Counted from the stretch's first letter, positions 55,624-64,000 are shown. The stretch is DNA of 64,000 nt from Pseudothermotoga hypogea DSM 11164 = NBRC 106472 (GCF_000816145.1 NZ_CP007141.1:62001-126000); one strand, 5' to 3'. Numbers and translations are program-made. The notes: generated by a model from the letters alone, not told the origin.

Positions 55624-57381
55624 TCAGTCAGCGAACATCGCCAAGGCTTGTTGTGTGAAATTGCTTCTGGCAGTCAAACTCACCGAGAGAGACGCGACAT
55701 CGACCGTGTACACTTCCAACCTGTCTGTGAACAAAGTGTACAACAAGTTTCCAACGATCTTGATAGAGACTGGAAAATTCGAGTTGATCTTGGTCAGGGT
55801 CGCATCTGTCAGTCTACCGAGGTAGATTCCTTCGCCGGAGACGCCCAAGCAGAAGAACTGTTCTGAGGCATCGAGCCTTCTGACGTCTCCTTCGACGGCG
55901 TAGGTCTTTACCAATTCGAGATTGTTGTCGCTGACTGAGTACACTTCGAGGCGATGTGAAACGTCTTGAACGTAGACGAAGACGAATTCCCCCCGAGTGA
56001 AGATTCTCTGAGCATTCGAAATGGTTTTGGTGCTGAGGACCTGCAACGTGACGGGATCGACCAAAGACACAGTTTGACCGTTCAGAACCACGACGTATCG
56101 ATCGGCATCCACTGCTGTCCCACCTATCGGTGCAGTTTCATACGTAGCAGAGTTGGGGAGACTGTATCTTCTCAATGTATTGGAACCCACCTGAAAGAAG
56201 TACTCATCGTTGAAAGCAGAGTTTGTTCCCGTGAAGAGCAAGACATTTTGAGAGGATAACACTGTCAAATCGTTCGCGTTCAAGCGCACCAAAGATCCTG
56301 AAGTCAGAAAGTACAGATCGTCACCTATCGCTCGAAGTAACTTCGCATCGTTCGCCTCAGAAACAACATTGGAGGCTACGGGCGTGAGGTGTGATTGATT
56401 CACTTTGAACCGAACAACACTTCGATCCGATAGCGCAACGAAGATCCTCTGTGTGTCCCTGACCACTGTGAACGGTCTGGAAAAGCCACTGTGCCTGCCG
56501 TTCTCAGCAACAACGTTGAACACGTAACTGTACTCGACGTTCTCGACGACGTCTTGATCGAGGTAGGAAGTCGACGTACACTCGTGAATCTTTATCCAAT
56601 AGCCCTGTTCGGCTTTGTAGATCTCATAAAACGCGGCATTCTCGACTGGATCCCAAGAGATGAGGATACCTTCGTCGAGGTTCGTCAGAGTCGCTGAAGA
56701 GACCGTTTGTACCGTTTCAACTTCGAGCACGATCTCAACATTCCCGAACTGGTCTATTCTGACAGAGTATGTATTCATTCTACCCGGTTGAAGTTCCAAC
56801 CCGACCGACCCAGTCTCGGGCCAAACGAGCATTTCGTTGCCGGACTGATCGTACAGCGTCAACTTGAGTTGCCAAACCGCACTGGCGAGGTTATGAAATT
56901 CGAAGGTTATCTCACGATCCTCAAGATTCCTTCTCTCAAGGATGACGTCCTGCGAATGTTCCAAGCGTAACTCGACAGTACTCGCCTCGCTCGAAGTGAC
57001 CGACACGTCCACAGTCAAATCGGCTGAATTCAGAGTCACGGGTACGTGGACCGTGCTGTGCTTTCCCGCAAGAACTTCCACCTGCGTTTCTCCAACGTAA
57101 ATCGTGTAGTTCTGACCGTCTTTCAGTTCAACCGACACAGTCCAGTTGCCTCTCTCGATCGATTGAAAGACCACGCTGTTCTCCCCTGGGAAGTTGAAGG
57201 TTTGAGAAAGAATTCTCGCACCCTTTTTCAACGTCACAACTCCCAGAGTTGGTTCGACGCTCGGTATCGCCTTTTTGAGCACAACACTCACAGTGAGAGA
57301 ACCGGTCTCATCACACAGGGGAACACATGAAACGACGACTAAACACGAAACGCATGCGAGCAAGAGAAAAAACCTGTGCAA
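55624..57381 (-). CDS. Surface lipoprotein with fibronectin-like and propeller-like regions
   Basis: 585 residues starting at TTG 57381 (GGAGGTG 6 bases upstream). Signal peptide MHRFFLLLACVSCLVVVSC has a lipobox VVSC, so Cys19 would be lipidated, using the Lgt encoded in this window. Residues about 30-230 contain beta-sandwich repeats. About 230-310 is fibronectin III-like (ISWDPVENAAFYEIYKAE ... YSYVFNVVAENG). The C-terminal 270 residues show repeated strand patterns (VVLNGQTVSLVDPVTLQVLSTKTI) suggestive of a beta-propeller. A binding role at the cell surface is inferred. Confidence 0.75.
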   Translation of the reverse strand: MHRFFLLLACVSCLVVVSCVPLCDETGSLTVSVVLKKAIPSVEPTLGVVTLKKGARILSQTFNFPGENSVVFQSIERGNWTVSVELKDGQNYTIYVGETQVEVLAGKHSTVHVPVTLNSADLTVDVSVTSSEASTVELRLEHSQDVILERRNLEDREITFEFHNLASAVWQLKLTLYDQSGNEMLVWPETGSVGLELQPGRMNTYSVRIDQFGNVEIVLEVETVQTVSSATLTNLDEGILISWDPVENAAFYEIYKAEQGYWIKIHECTSTSYLDQDVVENVEYSYVFNVVAENGRHSGFSRPFTVVRDTQRIFVALSDRSVVRFKVNQSHLTPVASNVVSEANDAKLLRAIGDDLYFLTSGSLVRLNANDLTVLSSQNVLLFTGTNSAFNDEYFFQVGSNTLRRYSLPNSATYETAPIGGTAVDADRYVVVLNGQTVSLVDPVTLQVLSTKTISNAQRIFTRGEFVFVYVQDVSHRLEVYSVSDNNLELVKTYAVEGDVRRLDASEQFFCLGVSGEGIYLGRLTDATLTKINSNFPVSIKIVGNLLYTLFTDRLEVYTVDVASLSVSLTARSNFTQQALAMFAD

Positions 57382-57816
57382 GAGGGCCACCTCCCAAAAT
57401 GAATGTAGTCTAAGTTTGATTCTACCTGAGCAAAGGTTCTTTTCTATGCGTTTCAATGGAAGAATCAAGCTTTTCTGGCCCTCGATCAAGGCTTGAAAAT
57501 ACGACTCCGACTCTCGCTTGAAGATATTCTTTCTCCCGTTCGCTCTCAGTCAAGTTCAGCTTTCATTTTGAATTCTGTTACCTCTGTTCAATGTTCAGCT
57601 CCGTATATATCATGATAGGAGCGCTCTCAAGGAAAATGGACCGTTTGAACGGTTGGCTTCGTACATGGGCGTTGGTCTAAGTTTTTGGTTAGTGGTGAAA
57701 AAGATCTGTTCAAAGGACGATATGAACGCGCTCCCGATCCCGAATGTTGAGATGGATCAGCGATGAAAGAAACTGATCGAGGATCAGAGAAAATGGTGCA
57801 ATATGAAGAGAACAAT

Positions 57817-57838
57817 GCCCCAGAGATGGGGCTTTTTT
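57817..57838 (+). terminator. Plus-strand terminator with no evident gene
   Basis: GCCCCA (57817-57822), loop GAGA, TGGGGC (57827-57832) and a run of six T. A good intrinsic terminator on the plus strand, although no plus-strand gene lies in the 400 bases before it, which points to a small RNA or a lost gene. Confidence 0.8.
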
Positions 57839-57876
57839 GTTTTGGTGTGATCTTTTACCTTGCCAATTTCAACAAG

Positions 57877-57886
57877 AGTTTCACGA
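57877..57886. repeat. Direct repeat copy 1 (AGTTTCACGA)
   Basis: First of two identical 10-base copies whose starts are 60 bases apart upstream of the permease promoter; flanking GG and C are also shared. Confidence 0.6.
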
Positions 57887-57936
57887 CGGGCGAAGAAACA
57901 TGTATCCAGTTACCACGCCGCTGAGCAGTTATTAAC

Positions 57937-57946
57937 AGTTTCACGA
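57937..57946. repeat. Direct repeat copy 2 (AGTTTCACGA)
   Basis: Second copy, ending 7 bases before the permease -35 element. Possible operator pair; the cognate regulator is unknown. Confidence 0.6.
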
Positions 57947-57953
57947 AAGGCAC

Positions 57954-57983
57954 TTGACACTTTTGGTCTGCGAGTGGTAGACT
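57954..57983 (+). promoter_or_regulatory. Promoter of the nucleobase permease gene
   Basis: Perfect TTGACA (57954-57959), an 18-base spacer and TAGACT (57978-57983). Transcription would begin near 57990, placing the PyrR-type hairpin right at the 5' end of the message. Confidence 0.82.
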
Positions 57984-57994
57984 TTCGACGAAGG

Positions 57995-58027
57995 TCCTTT
58001 AATTTGCCCCAGTGAGGGCAAGAAGGA
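57995..58027 (+). promoter_or_regulatory. PyrR-binding hairpin overlapping the permease ribosome site
   Basis: CCTTTAATT, then a short stem closing the loop CCAGTGAGG, then AGAAGGA. This matches the PyrR binding-loop pattern (CTTTAA ... CCnGnGAGG ... GAAGG). The lower stem pairs TCCTT (57995-57999) with AAGGA (58023-58027), which is part of the AAGGAGG ribosome site of the next gene. PyrR binding would thus block translation when pyrimidines are plentiful. pyrR itself is at 40360. Confidence 0.72.
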
Positions 58028-58036
58028 GGTCAGAAC

Positions 58037-59248
58037 ATGGTTGACAGTTCCCTCACTTTGGCCCACCAGCAGGTCCGAGGCCTCAAGTTTTTCCTTCTCT
58101 CACTGCAGCACTTTGTTGCGATGTTCGGCGCAACGGTGCTCGTTCCGCTCCTGACAGGGTTGGACCCGCTCGTGGCTCTCTTCACCGCAGGTGCAGGAAC
58201 TTTGTTGTTCCATGTGATCACCGGCGGCATAGTCCCGGTCTTTCTCGGCTCGAGCTTCGCCTTCATAGCACCCATCATCATGGTGAAGGAACAGCTCGGT
58301 GATCTGGCTTACGCGACGGGAGGCATATTCGTTGCTGGCCTTGTCTATCTCATCTTCGCACTCTTGGTGTGGTTTGTTGGCACGGATAAGATCAAAAGGC
58401 TGTTTCCACCACTGGTCACTGGACCCATGATCGTCGTGATAGGACTCACGTTGAGCCCGGTCGCGATCCAGATGGCGAGTCAGAATTGGCTGGTGGCAAT
58501 GGTGGTCGTCGTGACCGTCATACTCACGTCTGTTCTGCTCAAAGGTTTCTGGAGCATGATTCCCGTGTTGTTCGGCGTTCTGGCTGGATACGCTGTGTCC
58601 TTACCCCTTGGTCTGGTCGACGTCTCGGCCGTTCAGCAGAGCGGTTGGCTGAGCGTACCACACTTCATCCTTCCGAAGTTCAACTGGACGGCCATAGCCA
58701 CGATCGCCCCCGTGTCGATAGCGACCGTCATGGAGCACATAGGTGATATCACGACCAACGGGGCTGTGGTCGGGAAGAACTTCTTCGAAAAGCCCGGTCT
58801 GTACCGAACCTTGATCGGAGACGGGCTTGCCACTTCTCTCGCCGGTTTGCTCGGTGGTCCTGCGAACACGACTTACAGTGAGAACACGGGTGTACTCGCA
58901 CTCACGAGAGTTTACGATCCGAGGGTGCTGAGAGGGGCAGCTTTTCTGGCGATGCTGGTCGCTTTTCTGTCTAAGTTTGGGGCCGTGCTTCGCACGATCC
59001 CAACACCGGTCATAGGTGGTATCAGCCTGATCCTGTTTGGAATGATCGCTTCCGTCGGAATAAGAACCCTCGTCAACGCCCAAGTGGACTTCTCCAGGCC
59101 CAAGAATCTTCTGGTTGCCTCTCTGATCCTCACCGTGGGCATAGGTGGTGCCGTGTTGAAGATCAATCATGTTGAGTTCAAGGGTCTCAGCCTGGCTGCG
59201 ATCATAGGGATCGTTGCAAACTTGCTGGTACCGGATAAGAAGGGATGA
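58037..59248 (+). CDS. uraA: Uracil/nucleobase:cation symporter (NCS2 family)
   Basis: 403 residues, about 14 membrane segments. UraA-type marks: QHFVAMFGATVLVPLLTGLDP, the substrate Glu in ATVMEHIGDITTNG, and GGPANTTYSENTGVLALTRV with the second Glu. Likely uracil, judged by the PyrR-type leader. ATG with AAGGAGGT upstream. Single-gene unit ended by the terminator at 59265. Confidence 0.92.
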   Translation: MVDSSLTLAHQQVRGLKFFLLSLQHFVAMFGATVLVPLLTGLDPLVALFTAGAGTLLFHVITGGIVPVFLGSSFAFIAPIIMVKEQLGDLAYATGGIFVAGLVYLIFALLVWFVGTDKIKRLFPPLVTGPMIVVIGLTLSPVAIQMASQNWLVAMVVVVTVILTSVLLKGFWSMIPVLFGVLAGYAVSLPLGLVDVSAVQQSGWLSVPHFILPKFNWTAIATIAPVSIATVMEHIGDITTNGAVVGKNFFEKPGLYRTLIGDGLATSLAGLLGGPANTTYSENTGVLALTRVYDPRVLRGAAFLAMLVAFLSKFGAVLRTIPTPVIGGISLILFGMIASVGIRTLVNAQVDFSRPKNLLVASLILTVGIGGAVLKINHVEFKGLSLAAIIGIVANLLVPDKKG

Positions 59249-59264
59249 AGCATCGATTTCAGCG

Positions 59265-59291
59265 AAGCGGGGCTTTGACCCCGCTTTTTTG
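59265..59291 (+). terminator. Terminator of the permease gene
   Basis: AAGCGGGG (59265-59272), loop CTTTGA, CCCCGCTT (59279-59286), then TTTTG. Canonical, 17 bases after the stop. Confidence 0.9.
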
Positions 59292-59332
59292 TTGTACAAT
59301 TCAAATTAGAAGGTCTTGGAGGCGATGTCATA

Positions 59333-59935
59333 GTGAACATCAAGAGAGCGTTGATAAGTGTTTGGGATAAAACAAGCATCGTTTGGTTTGCGAAGGCTTT
59401 GGAGGAACGGGGCATGAAAATCTTCGCTACCGCAGGTACGGCTGACTATCTTCGTTCGCATGGCATAGTTGTGGAAAACATCAGCCAGATAACAGACTTC
59501 CCTGAGATGCCGGAATACAACATCAAGTCGATTCATCCCAAGATCTTTGCCGCGATCTTAATGAATCTTTTTGAAGAAAGCCCTAAGCGAATCAGCGTTG
59601 AGCCTTTCGATCTGGTCGTTGTGAACCCGAGGCCATTTCAGCTTGGCGATGATCTGGACGAGGAACAGATACTGAAGAACGTGGACATCGGCGGAATCGC
59701 AATGCTCAGAGCCGCTGCGAAAAACTACAGGAATGTGGTACCCGTGTGTGACCCCGAGGATTACAACATGATCGTTGAATCGATAGACAGATGTGGTGAT
59801 GTGGAACTTCAAAAACGCAGATATCTGTGCGTGAAAGCCTTCCTTTTTTGCCACAGATACGACGAGAGCGTGTTCAGAATCTTGTGCGATCTGTTCGCGA
59901 TCGATGCAACGGAGCTGAAACGGGGGTCGGAATGA
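59333..59935 (+). CDS. Stand-alone PurH N-terminal (MGS/IMP cyclohydrolase-like) domain
   Basis: 200 residues matching only the first half of PurH; the AICAR transformylase half is absent. Family marks: RALISVWDKTSIVWFAKAL, ATAGTADYL, ITDFPEMPEY, IHPKI, VVVNPRPF and NVDIGGIAMLRAAAKNY. Of the catalytic set in vertebrate PurH (Lys66, Tyr104, Asp125, Lys137), Lys65, Asp118 and Lys130 are kept, but the tyrosine is Arg100, and the DGRVKT loop is changed. So it may not close IMP. GTG start. The stop overlaps comFC. Confidence 0.8.
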   Translation: MNIKRALISVWDKTSIVWFAKALEERGMKIFATAGTADYLRSHGIVVENISQITDFPEMPEYNIKSIHPKIFAAILMNLFEESPKRISVEPFDLVVVNPRPFQLGDDLDEEQILKNVDIGGIAMLRAAAKNYRNVVPVCDPEDYNMIVESIDRCGDVELQKRRYLCVKAFLFCHRYDESVFRILCDLFAIDATELKRGSE

Positions 59936-60558
59936 ACAGATATTTCGAGACAATTCTGAAAGTTGTCTTCCCGAACAGTTGTGTTTTGTGCGGAAGAACC
60001 ATTTCAGCGTTTTCTTTGCTGTGCGAAGAATGCGAGGCCAAGTTGTTCCGTGGGCCAATTCCGCTGGTGGAAAAAACGAAGTGGTGTGAGGTATATTTCT
60101 ATGGTAGATACGAATCACTGCTTAGAGATGTGATCTTAGCATACAAGAACGGTGGGCACTGGAGACTGAGAAAGATTCTGGCGAGGGCCATTTTCGAAAC
60201 GATGAGCAGATACTCAACTTCGTTCGACGTTCTGACTTGGGTTCCCTCAAGTTTCAAGGCCTTGGAAGAGAGAGGTTTCGACACAATGGGAATGATCGCG
60301 AAGGTTGTTTCGAAAAACATACACACAAAATGTGTCTCCCTCATAGAATCGGCAGCACCTTCCACCAAGAGAGGTTTAACGAGGCAACAGAGAAGAGAAA
60401 GCGTGCGTGGAATGTTTGTGCTGAAGGCAAAACCGAGGGGTACCGTCGCACTTATCGATGATGTGTACACCACTGGTGCTACCATCAACGAGTGTTCAAA
60501 ATTGTTGCTTCAAGCCGGAGCAGAAAAGGTGATCGCCTACTGCATTGCCAGAGCTTGA
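59932..60558 (+). CDS. comFC: ComFC-family phosphoribosyltransferase-like protein
   Basis: 208 residues. N-terminal zinc knuckles (CVLCG and CEEC) are followed by a phosphoribosyltransferase domain with the PRPP loop VALIDDVYTTGATINEC and the upstream VPSSFKALEERGFD. Linked to DNA uptake in competent bacteria (ComFC/GntX). ATG 59932 overlaps the preceding stop; an upstream in-frame extension is inside that gene. ComFA is not adjacent. Confidence 0.9.
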   Translation: MNRYFETILKVVFPNSCVLCGRTISAFSLLCEECEAKLFRGPIPLVEKTKWCEVYFYGRYESLLRDVILAYKNGGHWRLRKILARAIFETMSRYSTSFDVLTWVPSSFKALEERGFDTMGMIAKVVSKNIHTKCVSLIESAAPSTKRGLTRQQRRESVRGMFVLKAKPRGTVALIDDVYTTGATINECSKLLLQAGAEKVIAYCIARA

Positions 60559-60570
60559 GGGGGTGGACGA

Positions 60571-62541
60571 ATGTCACTGAAACTCAAGGTAGTTTTGCTC
60601 GTAGTCGTGTTCCTCGTGGTAGGTGTTTCGACGGTCACGATAACGAATCTGCTGGCGATCAGAGGAAGGCTTCTGGCTTACGCCGAAGGAGAGATGCTGC
60701 AAAAGGTTGAAAAGGAAGCAATCAAGCTGGATAACTGGTTCAGAGAAAGGCTCATCACACTTCAGGGTATAGCTCCGAACCTGGAAAATCTGTTTCTGTT
60801 TTTCGATGTGAACATGATCGATATGAGCCTGCGCTCCTACGCTGAAGACTTAGAAAAACTTGGTTTCGTCGGGCAGATCTTGATGAGCCCTGATGGAAAA
60901 ACTTTTACCTTGAACCTTCAGCTGGAAAAAGATTTGTCCAAGGAAAGGTTCTTCCAAGAAGCCTTGAATGGAAACATCTTTGTTCAGGACAACGTGGTTA
61001 TCAAGGACACCAAGGGTTTGCTCTTCTCCGTACCGGTTTTGAGTTATTCACAGGAGATCGTTGGTGTTTACGCGGCTTTCATGCCCCAGGTCAAGATCGA
61101 CGAACTCGTTTTGAATGTGAAACATGGGGAGCGTGGCTATGGATTCTTAACGAACAAAGATGCCGTTGTGATATCACACCCGGACATGAACATGGTGGGA
61201 AAAAAGCTCAGCCAGATTGATGAGAACCTGAAAACCGTCGAAGAAAAGATTTTGAAGGCCGAAGCTGGTACAGTGGATTACATTTTCCAATCTGAAAGAA
61301 AACTGGCTGCAATCGCAAATCTTCCAAGCGTGGGATGGTCCATCGCTGTGACCATTCCCAAGAAAGAGATAGAGGCGGTTTTCCAGCAAACCATTGTGAT
61401 GAGTTTGAGCGTTGCTGCCTTGATTGCCTTCATCGCGACGATCGTAGCTGTTCTATTTGGCAGATCCATTACCAAGCCGATCACGATGCTCTCAGCGGTC
61501 TCGCAGAAGATAGCCGAAGGTGATCTTTCTCAAATGATCGAGTTCAAAAAATCGAGCGGAGAGATCTCCTTGCTTTCGAGTGCCTTCTCCACATTGACGA
61601 ACGGCTTGAAAGACAGTATAATGAACATCAAAAAGATACAGCAGAAGATGAGCTCTCTGAATGAGCAAATACGGAAGGATACAGAATCGGCAAAAAGTGC
61701 GTCTCAAGAAGCAAAAGCTGTGTCCGAAGATGTGAACAAGATCATCGCAAGTGTGGGTCAGTTGGTGCATCAGGTGAACATGGGTGCGAGGGAAGTGGCA
61801 TCCGGAAGCGAGCAGACATCCAAGAGCGCACTCTTGCTCTCTGAGAACTCAGAAAAACTACGCAAGTCTTCCAAAGCGGTTCAACAAGCGGTGAAGAAGT
61901 TGATCGATTCGGTTGAGGACATGGCTCGCCAGCAACAGACAGTGAGCAAATCCATACAGGAGCTCGCCGACTTCACTGGGAAGATCGAAGAGGTGATAAG
62001 TACCATCTATTCCGTGGCGGAACAGACGAACCTTCTGGCTCTGAACGCAGCGATAGAGGCAGCGAGGGCGGGTGAGGCTGGCAGAGGATTCGCCGTTGTC
62101 GCTGAAGAGATAAGAAAGCTCGCGGAACAGAGCAGGGTTTCTACGAAGCAGATCGGAGATTTTCTGGTCGGTATAAAGTCGCACGCTCAGCTCATGCTCG
62201 AACAGGAAGAAGAGATTGCCAGGAGAACTGAGGAGAGCAACAAGGCGATCAACGAGAGTCTGAAGACACTCGAAGGCATGATGGAGGAAATCGAAAAAGT
62301 CGCGAGTATGTCGAACGATCTTGCAGCGATCAGCCAGGAACAAACTGCGGCAGTTGAAGAAATCAACGCTGCTATAGAGAGGATTGTTAAAGAGATCGAT
62401 AAAGTTTCCAGCAGTATTGACAAACTTTCGAAAGGTGTGACGGATCAAGCCGAGAGGGTCGAGGGACTATCGCAGAGTCTGGAAGAAGTCATGAAGGTTT
62501 TCGAGGAACTGACGATGACGTTCGCCAAGTACAAGGTATGA
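60571..62541 (+). CDS. Methyl-accepting chemotaxis protein
   Basis: 656 residues. The first membrane segment is at residues 7-30, then comes an extracytoplasmic dCache-like sensor (about 35-270; [35 protein letters not shown]), the second membrane segment (about 272-297), HAMP ([25 protein letters not shown]), and a long coiled coil. The hairpin tip, which binds CheA/CheW, reads [38 protein letters not shown]. It has no C-terminal CheR pentapeptide. Ligand unknown. Preceded by comFC with 12 bases gap. Confidence 0.93.
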   Translation: MSLKLKVVLLVVVFLVVGVSTVTITNLLAIRGRLLAYAEGEMLQKVEKEAIKLDNWFRERLITLQGIAPNLENLFLFFDVNMIDMSLRSYAEDLEKLGFVGQILMSPDGKTFTLNLQLEKDLSKERFFQEALNGNIFVQDNVVIKDTKGLLFSVPVLSYSQEIVGVYAAFMPQVKIDELVLNVKHGERGYGFLTNKDAVVISHPDMNMVGKKLSQIDENLKTVEEKILKAEAGTVDYIFQSERKLAAIANLPSVGWSIAVTIPKKEIEAVFQQTIVMSLSVAALIAFIATIVAVLFGRSITKPITMLSAVSQKIAEGDLSQMIEFKKSSGEISLLSSAFSTLTNGLKDSIMNIKKIQQKMSSLNEQIRKDTESAKSASQEAKAVSEDVNKIIASVGQLVHQVNMGAREVASGSEQTSKSALLLSENSEKLRKSSKAVQQAVKKLIDSVEDMARQQQTVSKSIQELADFTGKIEEVISTIYSVAEQTNLLALNAAIEAARAGEAGRGFAVVAEEIRKLAEQSRVSTKQIGDFLVGIKSHAQLMLEQEEEIARRTEESNKAINESLKTLEGMMEEIEKVASMSNDLAAISQEQTAAVEEINAAIERIVKEIDKVSSSIDKLSKGVTDQAERVEGLSQSLEEVMKVFEELTMTFAKYKV

Positions 62542-62547
62542 TTCAAC

Positions 62548-63102
62548 GTGAGATCAAAGCTTTTACTGATCGCTTTTCTGACTTTTCTTGCCCTTGCGAT
62601 TGTCATATTTCGTACATCGAGACAGAGACTGAAGCTTTACTGCGAAGATGATCTAAAAAGCATCGTCGTGAACGTCTTGAGAGAGCAAGGCATGAAATAC
62701 GAATTCAGCGAGCGTGAGAAGGCAGTTTTGATCGTTGAGAGATCAAAGATCATATACAAAGGTGTGGAATACAATCTCGCTTGGGAAAAAAGACTGAACG
62801 AGAGAATCGAAGAGATTCTGTCCGTCTACTTCAAAGGCGCACGTATCGAGGCTCTGTCTTCGGGGTTTCTGAGTGAGCGTTACAGAGTGATGGTTCAAGG
62901 TTCCGTACGTATCGTCGAAGTAAGAGTCGCTGGCAAAGACGCTCTGAGCGATGTGATAGAATCGATTTTGAGTGAACGTGGAGATTATTTTGAGAATGGG
63001 TTCATACTCGCACCGATCGAAGCAATTATGGAAGGAAAGAGGATATTCTTTTACGACCCAAGAACCGAACAGGTCCTCTTCGAAGATGCGGGAGGGAGCT
63101 GA
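62548..63102 (+). CDS. Membrane-anchored protein of unknown function
   Basis: 184 residues; one N-terminal membrane segment (residues 4-21) and an otherwise soluble alpha/beta region without recognisable motif. GTG start 6 bases after the receptor gene; the ribosome site is weak (AAGGT), so translation may depend on coupling. The next gene starts right after its stop. Confidence 0.6.
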   Translation: MRSKLLLIAFLTFLALAIVIFRTSRQRLKLYCEDDLKSIVVNVLREQGMKYEFSEREKAVLIVERSKIIYKGVEYNLAWEKRLNERIEEILSVYFKGARIEALSSGFLSERYRVMVQGSVRIVEVRVAGKDALSDVIESILSERGDYFENGFILAPIEAIMEGKRIFFYDPRTEQVLFEDAGGS

Positions 63103-64000
63103 GTGGAAAGCATCTTGACTGTAAAGAATCTATCGACGTACTTCTACATGGAAGAAGGTGTCGTCGCTGCGGTTGACGACGTGAGCTTTGAACTGAAACC
63201 GCAAGAAGTGCTCGGCATAGTCGGAGAAACCGGTTCAGGCAAGAGTGTCACCGTCAAATCGATCATGCGTTTGATAAAGCCACCGGGAAAGATCGTAAGA
63301 GGAGAGGTGATTTACAAAGGCCAAGACATACTCAAGCTCGATGAAAAAGAGATGTACAACATACGCGGTAAAGAGATCAGCATGGTCTTCCAAGATCCCA
63401 TGACGTCTTTGAACCCACTGTTCACCATAGGGAATCAGTTGATGGAGACCATCATGCAGCACCAAAAGGTATCAAAGGAAGAGGCTTACAAGAGAGCCAT
63501 CGAGATGCTCAAGCTCGTACAGATACCGGAACCAGAGAAAAGGATGAAGTCCTATCCGTTCGAATTCAGTGGTGGTATGAGACAGCGTGTCGTCATAGCC
63601 ATAGCGCTCAGTTGCAACCCGAGCGTGCTCATAGCCGACGAGCCGACGACAGCTTTGGACGTCACGATACAAGCACAGATACTCGAGTTGATGAAACAAC
63701 TGCAGGAAACTCTGAAGATGGCGATGATCTTCATCACGCATGATCTGGGTGTGATCGCCTCGATGGCGCACAGGATCATCGTCATGTACGGTGGAAAACA
63801 GATGGAAGAAGGATCGGCAGAGGATATCTTTTACAATCCCGTGCATCCTTACACGAACATGCTCTTGAAAAGCATTCCAAGGGTGGACAAGAAAGTGGAA
63901 AGACTCGAACCAATACCAGGTCAACCCCCTCGTATGATCGACATACCCAAGGTCTGTCCTTTCTTGCCGCGTTGTCCAAGGTCAGTCGATGAGTGTTCCA
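63103..64000 (+). CDS. oppD: Oligopeptide/dipeptide ABC transporter ATPase OppD/DppD (3' end outside window)
   Basis: About 299 residues visible, open to the window edge. GTG 63103 follows GGAGGGAG. Walker A GETGSGKS, Q-loop VFQDPMTSLNP, signature FSGGMRQRV, Walker B IADEPTTALDVTIQ and switch His in FITHDLGVI. The C-terminal oligopeptide-transporter region starts with NPVHPYTNMLLKSIPRVD, and the CPFLPRCP cysteine pair that holds an iron-sulfur-like site in OppD begins at the edge. Permeases and OppF presumably follow beyond the window. Confidence 0.92.
   Translation, partial: MESILTVKNLSTYFYMEEGVVAAVDDVSFELKPQEVLGIVGETGSGKSVTVKSIMRLIKPPGKIVRGEVIYKGQDILKLDEKEMYNIRGKEISMVFQDPMTSLNPLFTIGNQLMETIMQHQKVSKEEAYKRAIEMLKLVQIPEPEKRMKSYPFEFSGGMRQRVVIAIALSCNPSVLIADEPTTALDVTIQAQILELMKQLQETLKMAMIFITHDLGVIASMAHRIIVMYGGKQMEEGSAEDIFYNPVHPYTNMLLKSIPRVDKKVERLEPIPGQPPRMIDIPKVCPFLPRCPRSVDECS

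Larger units (their letters stand above)
57382..58036. other. Longest gene-poor stretch in the window
   Basis: 655 bases. The left part is the upstream region of the lipoprotein gene (possible TAGAAT at 57419-57424, minus). 57500-57816 has no convincing gene: an open frame of 64 codons (57572-57766, +) lacks a start with a ribosome site, apart from an ATG at 57665. It contains small hairpins (CCGTTTGAACGG near 57640, CTGATC-GAG-GATCAG near 57773). A plus-strand terminator at 57817 closes it. The right part holds a direct repeat, a promoter and a PyrR-type hairpin for the permease gene. Confidence 0.6.

Noticed and set aside
57627-57815. 62-codon minus-strand frame in the gene-poor region
   Set aside because: No ribosome site and no family match; antisense to the terminator-bearing transcript candidate.
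59325-59333. Three-codon leader ATG-TCA-TAG before the PurH-like gene
   Set aside because: Too short to support; position near the ribosome site is probably chance.

Overview
This 64-kb window is ordinary chromosomal DNA from a thermophilic bacterium of the phylum Thermotogota, most likely a Pseudothermotoga- or Thermotoga-like species. The lineage call rests on several features: a NusG of about 354 residues with a large insert, an RNA polymerase beta-prime of about 1650 residues with an N-terminal insert, a tsf gene without a neighbouring rpsB, TldD/PmbA and FabK/FabD/FabF genes typical of the group, dense gene packing with many ATGA overlaps, and heavy use of TTG and GTG starts behind strong Shine-Dalgarno sites. 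The genus is inferred. I see no insertion sequence, prophage, CRISPR array or integrase.

Region by region. 1-4751 (+): two small membrane-anchored proteins with Mrr-like nuclease folds (one apparently inactive), lysine 2,3-aminomutase with a KamB-like P-loop protein, the DNA sliding clamp and an orphan ABC ATPase. 4725-7432 (-): pmbA and tldD. 7518-8597 (+): an RNA guanine-N2 methyltransferase. 8638-21334 (-): the large transcription/translation operon, read as tRNA-Thr, tRNA-Tyr, rpmG, tRNA-Trp, secE, nusG, rplK, rplA, rplJ, rplL, rpoB, rpoC, with a near-consensus promoter, a terminator-like hairpin in an L10 leader, a hairpin before rpoB and a terminator after rpoC. 21455-23266 (-): a tungsten aldehyde:ferredoxin oxidoreductase, divergent from glyQ-glyS (+). 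26207-27670 (-): guaB, divergent from acylphosphatase, tmk, an ABC-2 permease, a phosphodiesterase and a NurA-like protein (+).

31335-57381 (-): a run of about 30 tightly packed genes. By function these are glmU-prs-rplY-pth and lgt-coaD-tsf; priA-pyrR; an outer-membrane protein and tgt; a cyclodeaminase and deoC; radC-maf; a flavin-export-like trio (Gx transporter, NusG-II protein, ApbE); AMMECR1 with its radical SAM partner; a divergent diacylglycerol-kinase-like protein; the fabF-fabZ-fabK-fabD fatty-acid operon; a phosphodiesterase; and a lipoprotein. 57382-58036 is the only long gene-poor stretch. It holds an unexplained terminator, a direct repeat, a promoter and a PyrR-type RNA hairpin. 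58037-64000 (+): a uracil-type permease, a stand-alone IMP-cyclohydrolase-like domain, comFC, a chemoreceptor, a small anchored protein and the start of an oligopeptide-ABC ATPase gene that runs off the window.

The most interesting items are: a PriA that keeps its zinc cluster but has lost its helicase motifs; a PyrR-type hairpin that would occlude the permease Shine-Dalgarno, with pyrR in the same window; paired active/degenerate Mrr-like membrane proteins; a solitary IMP-cyclohydrolase domain with an altered catalytic tyrosine; and barrel-sandwich-like inserts in both NusG and RpoC.
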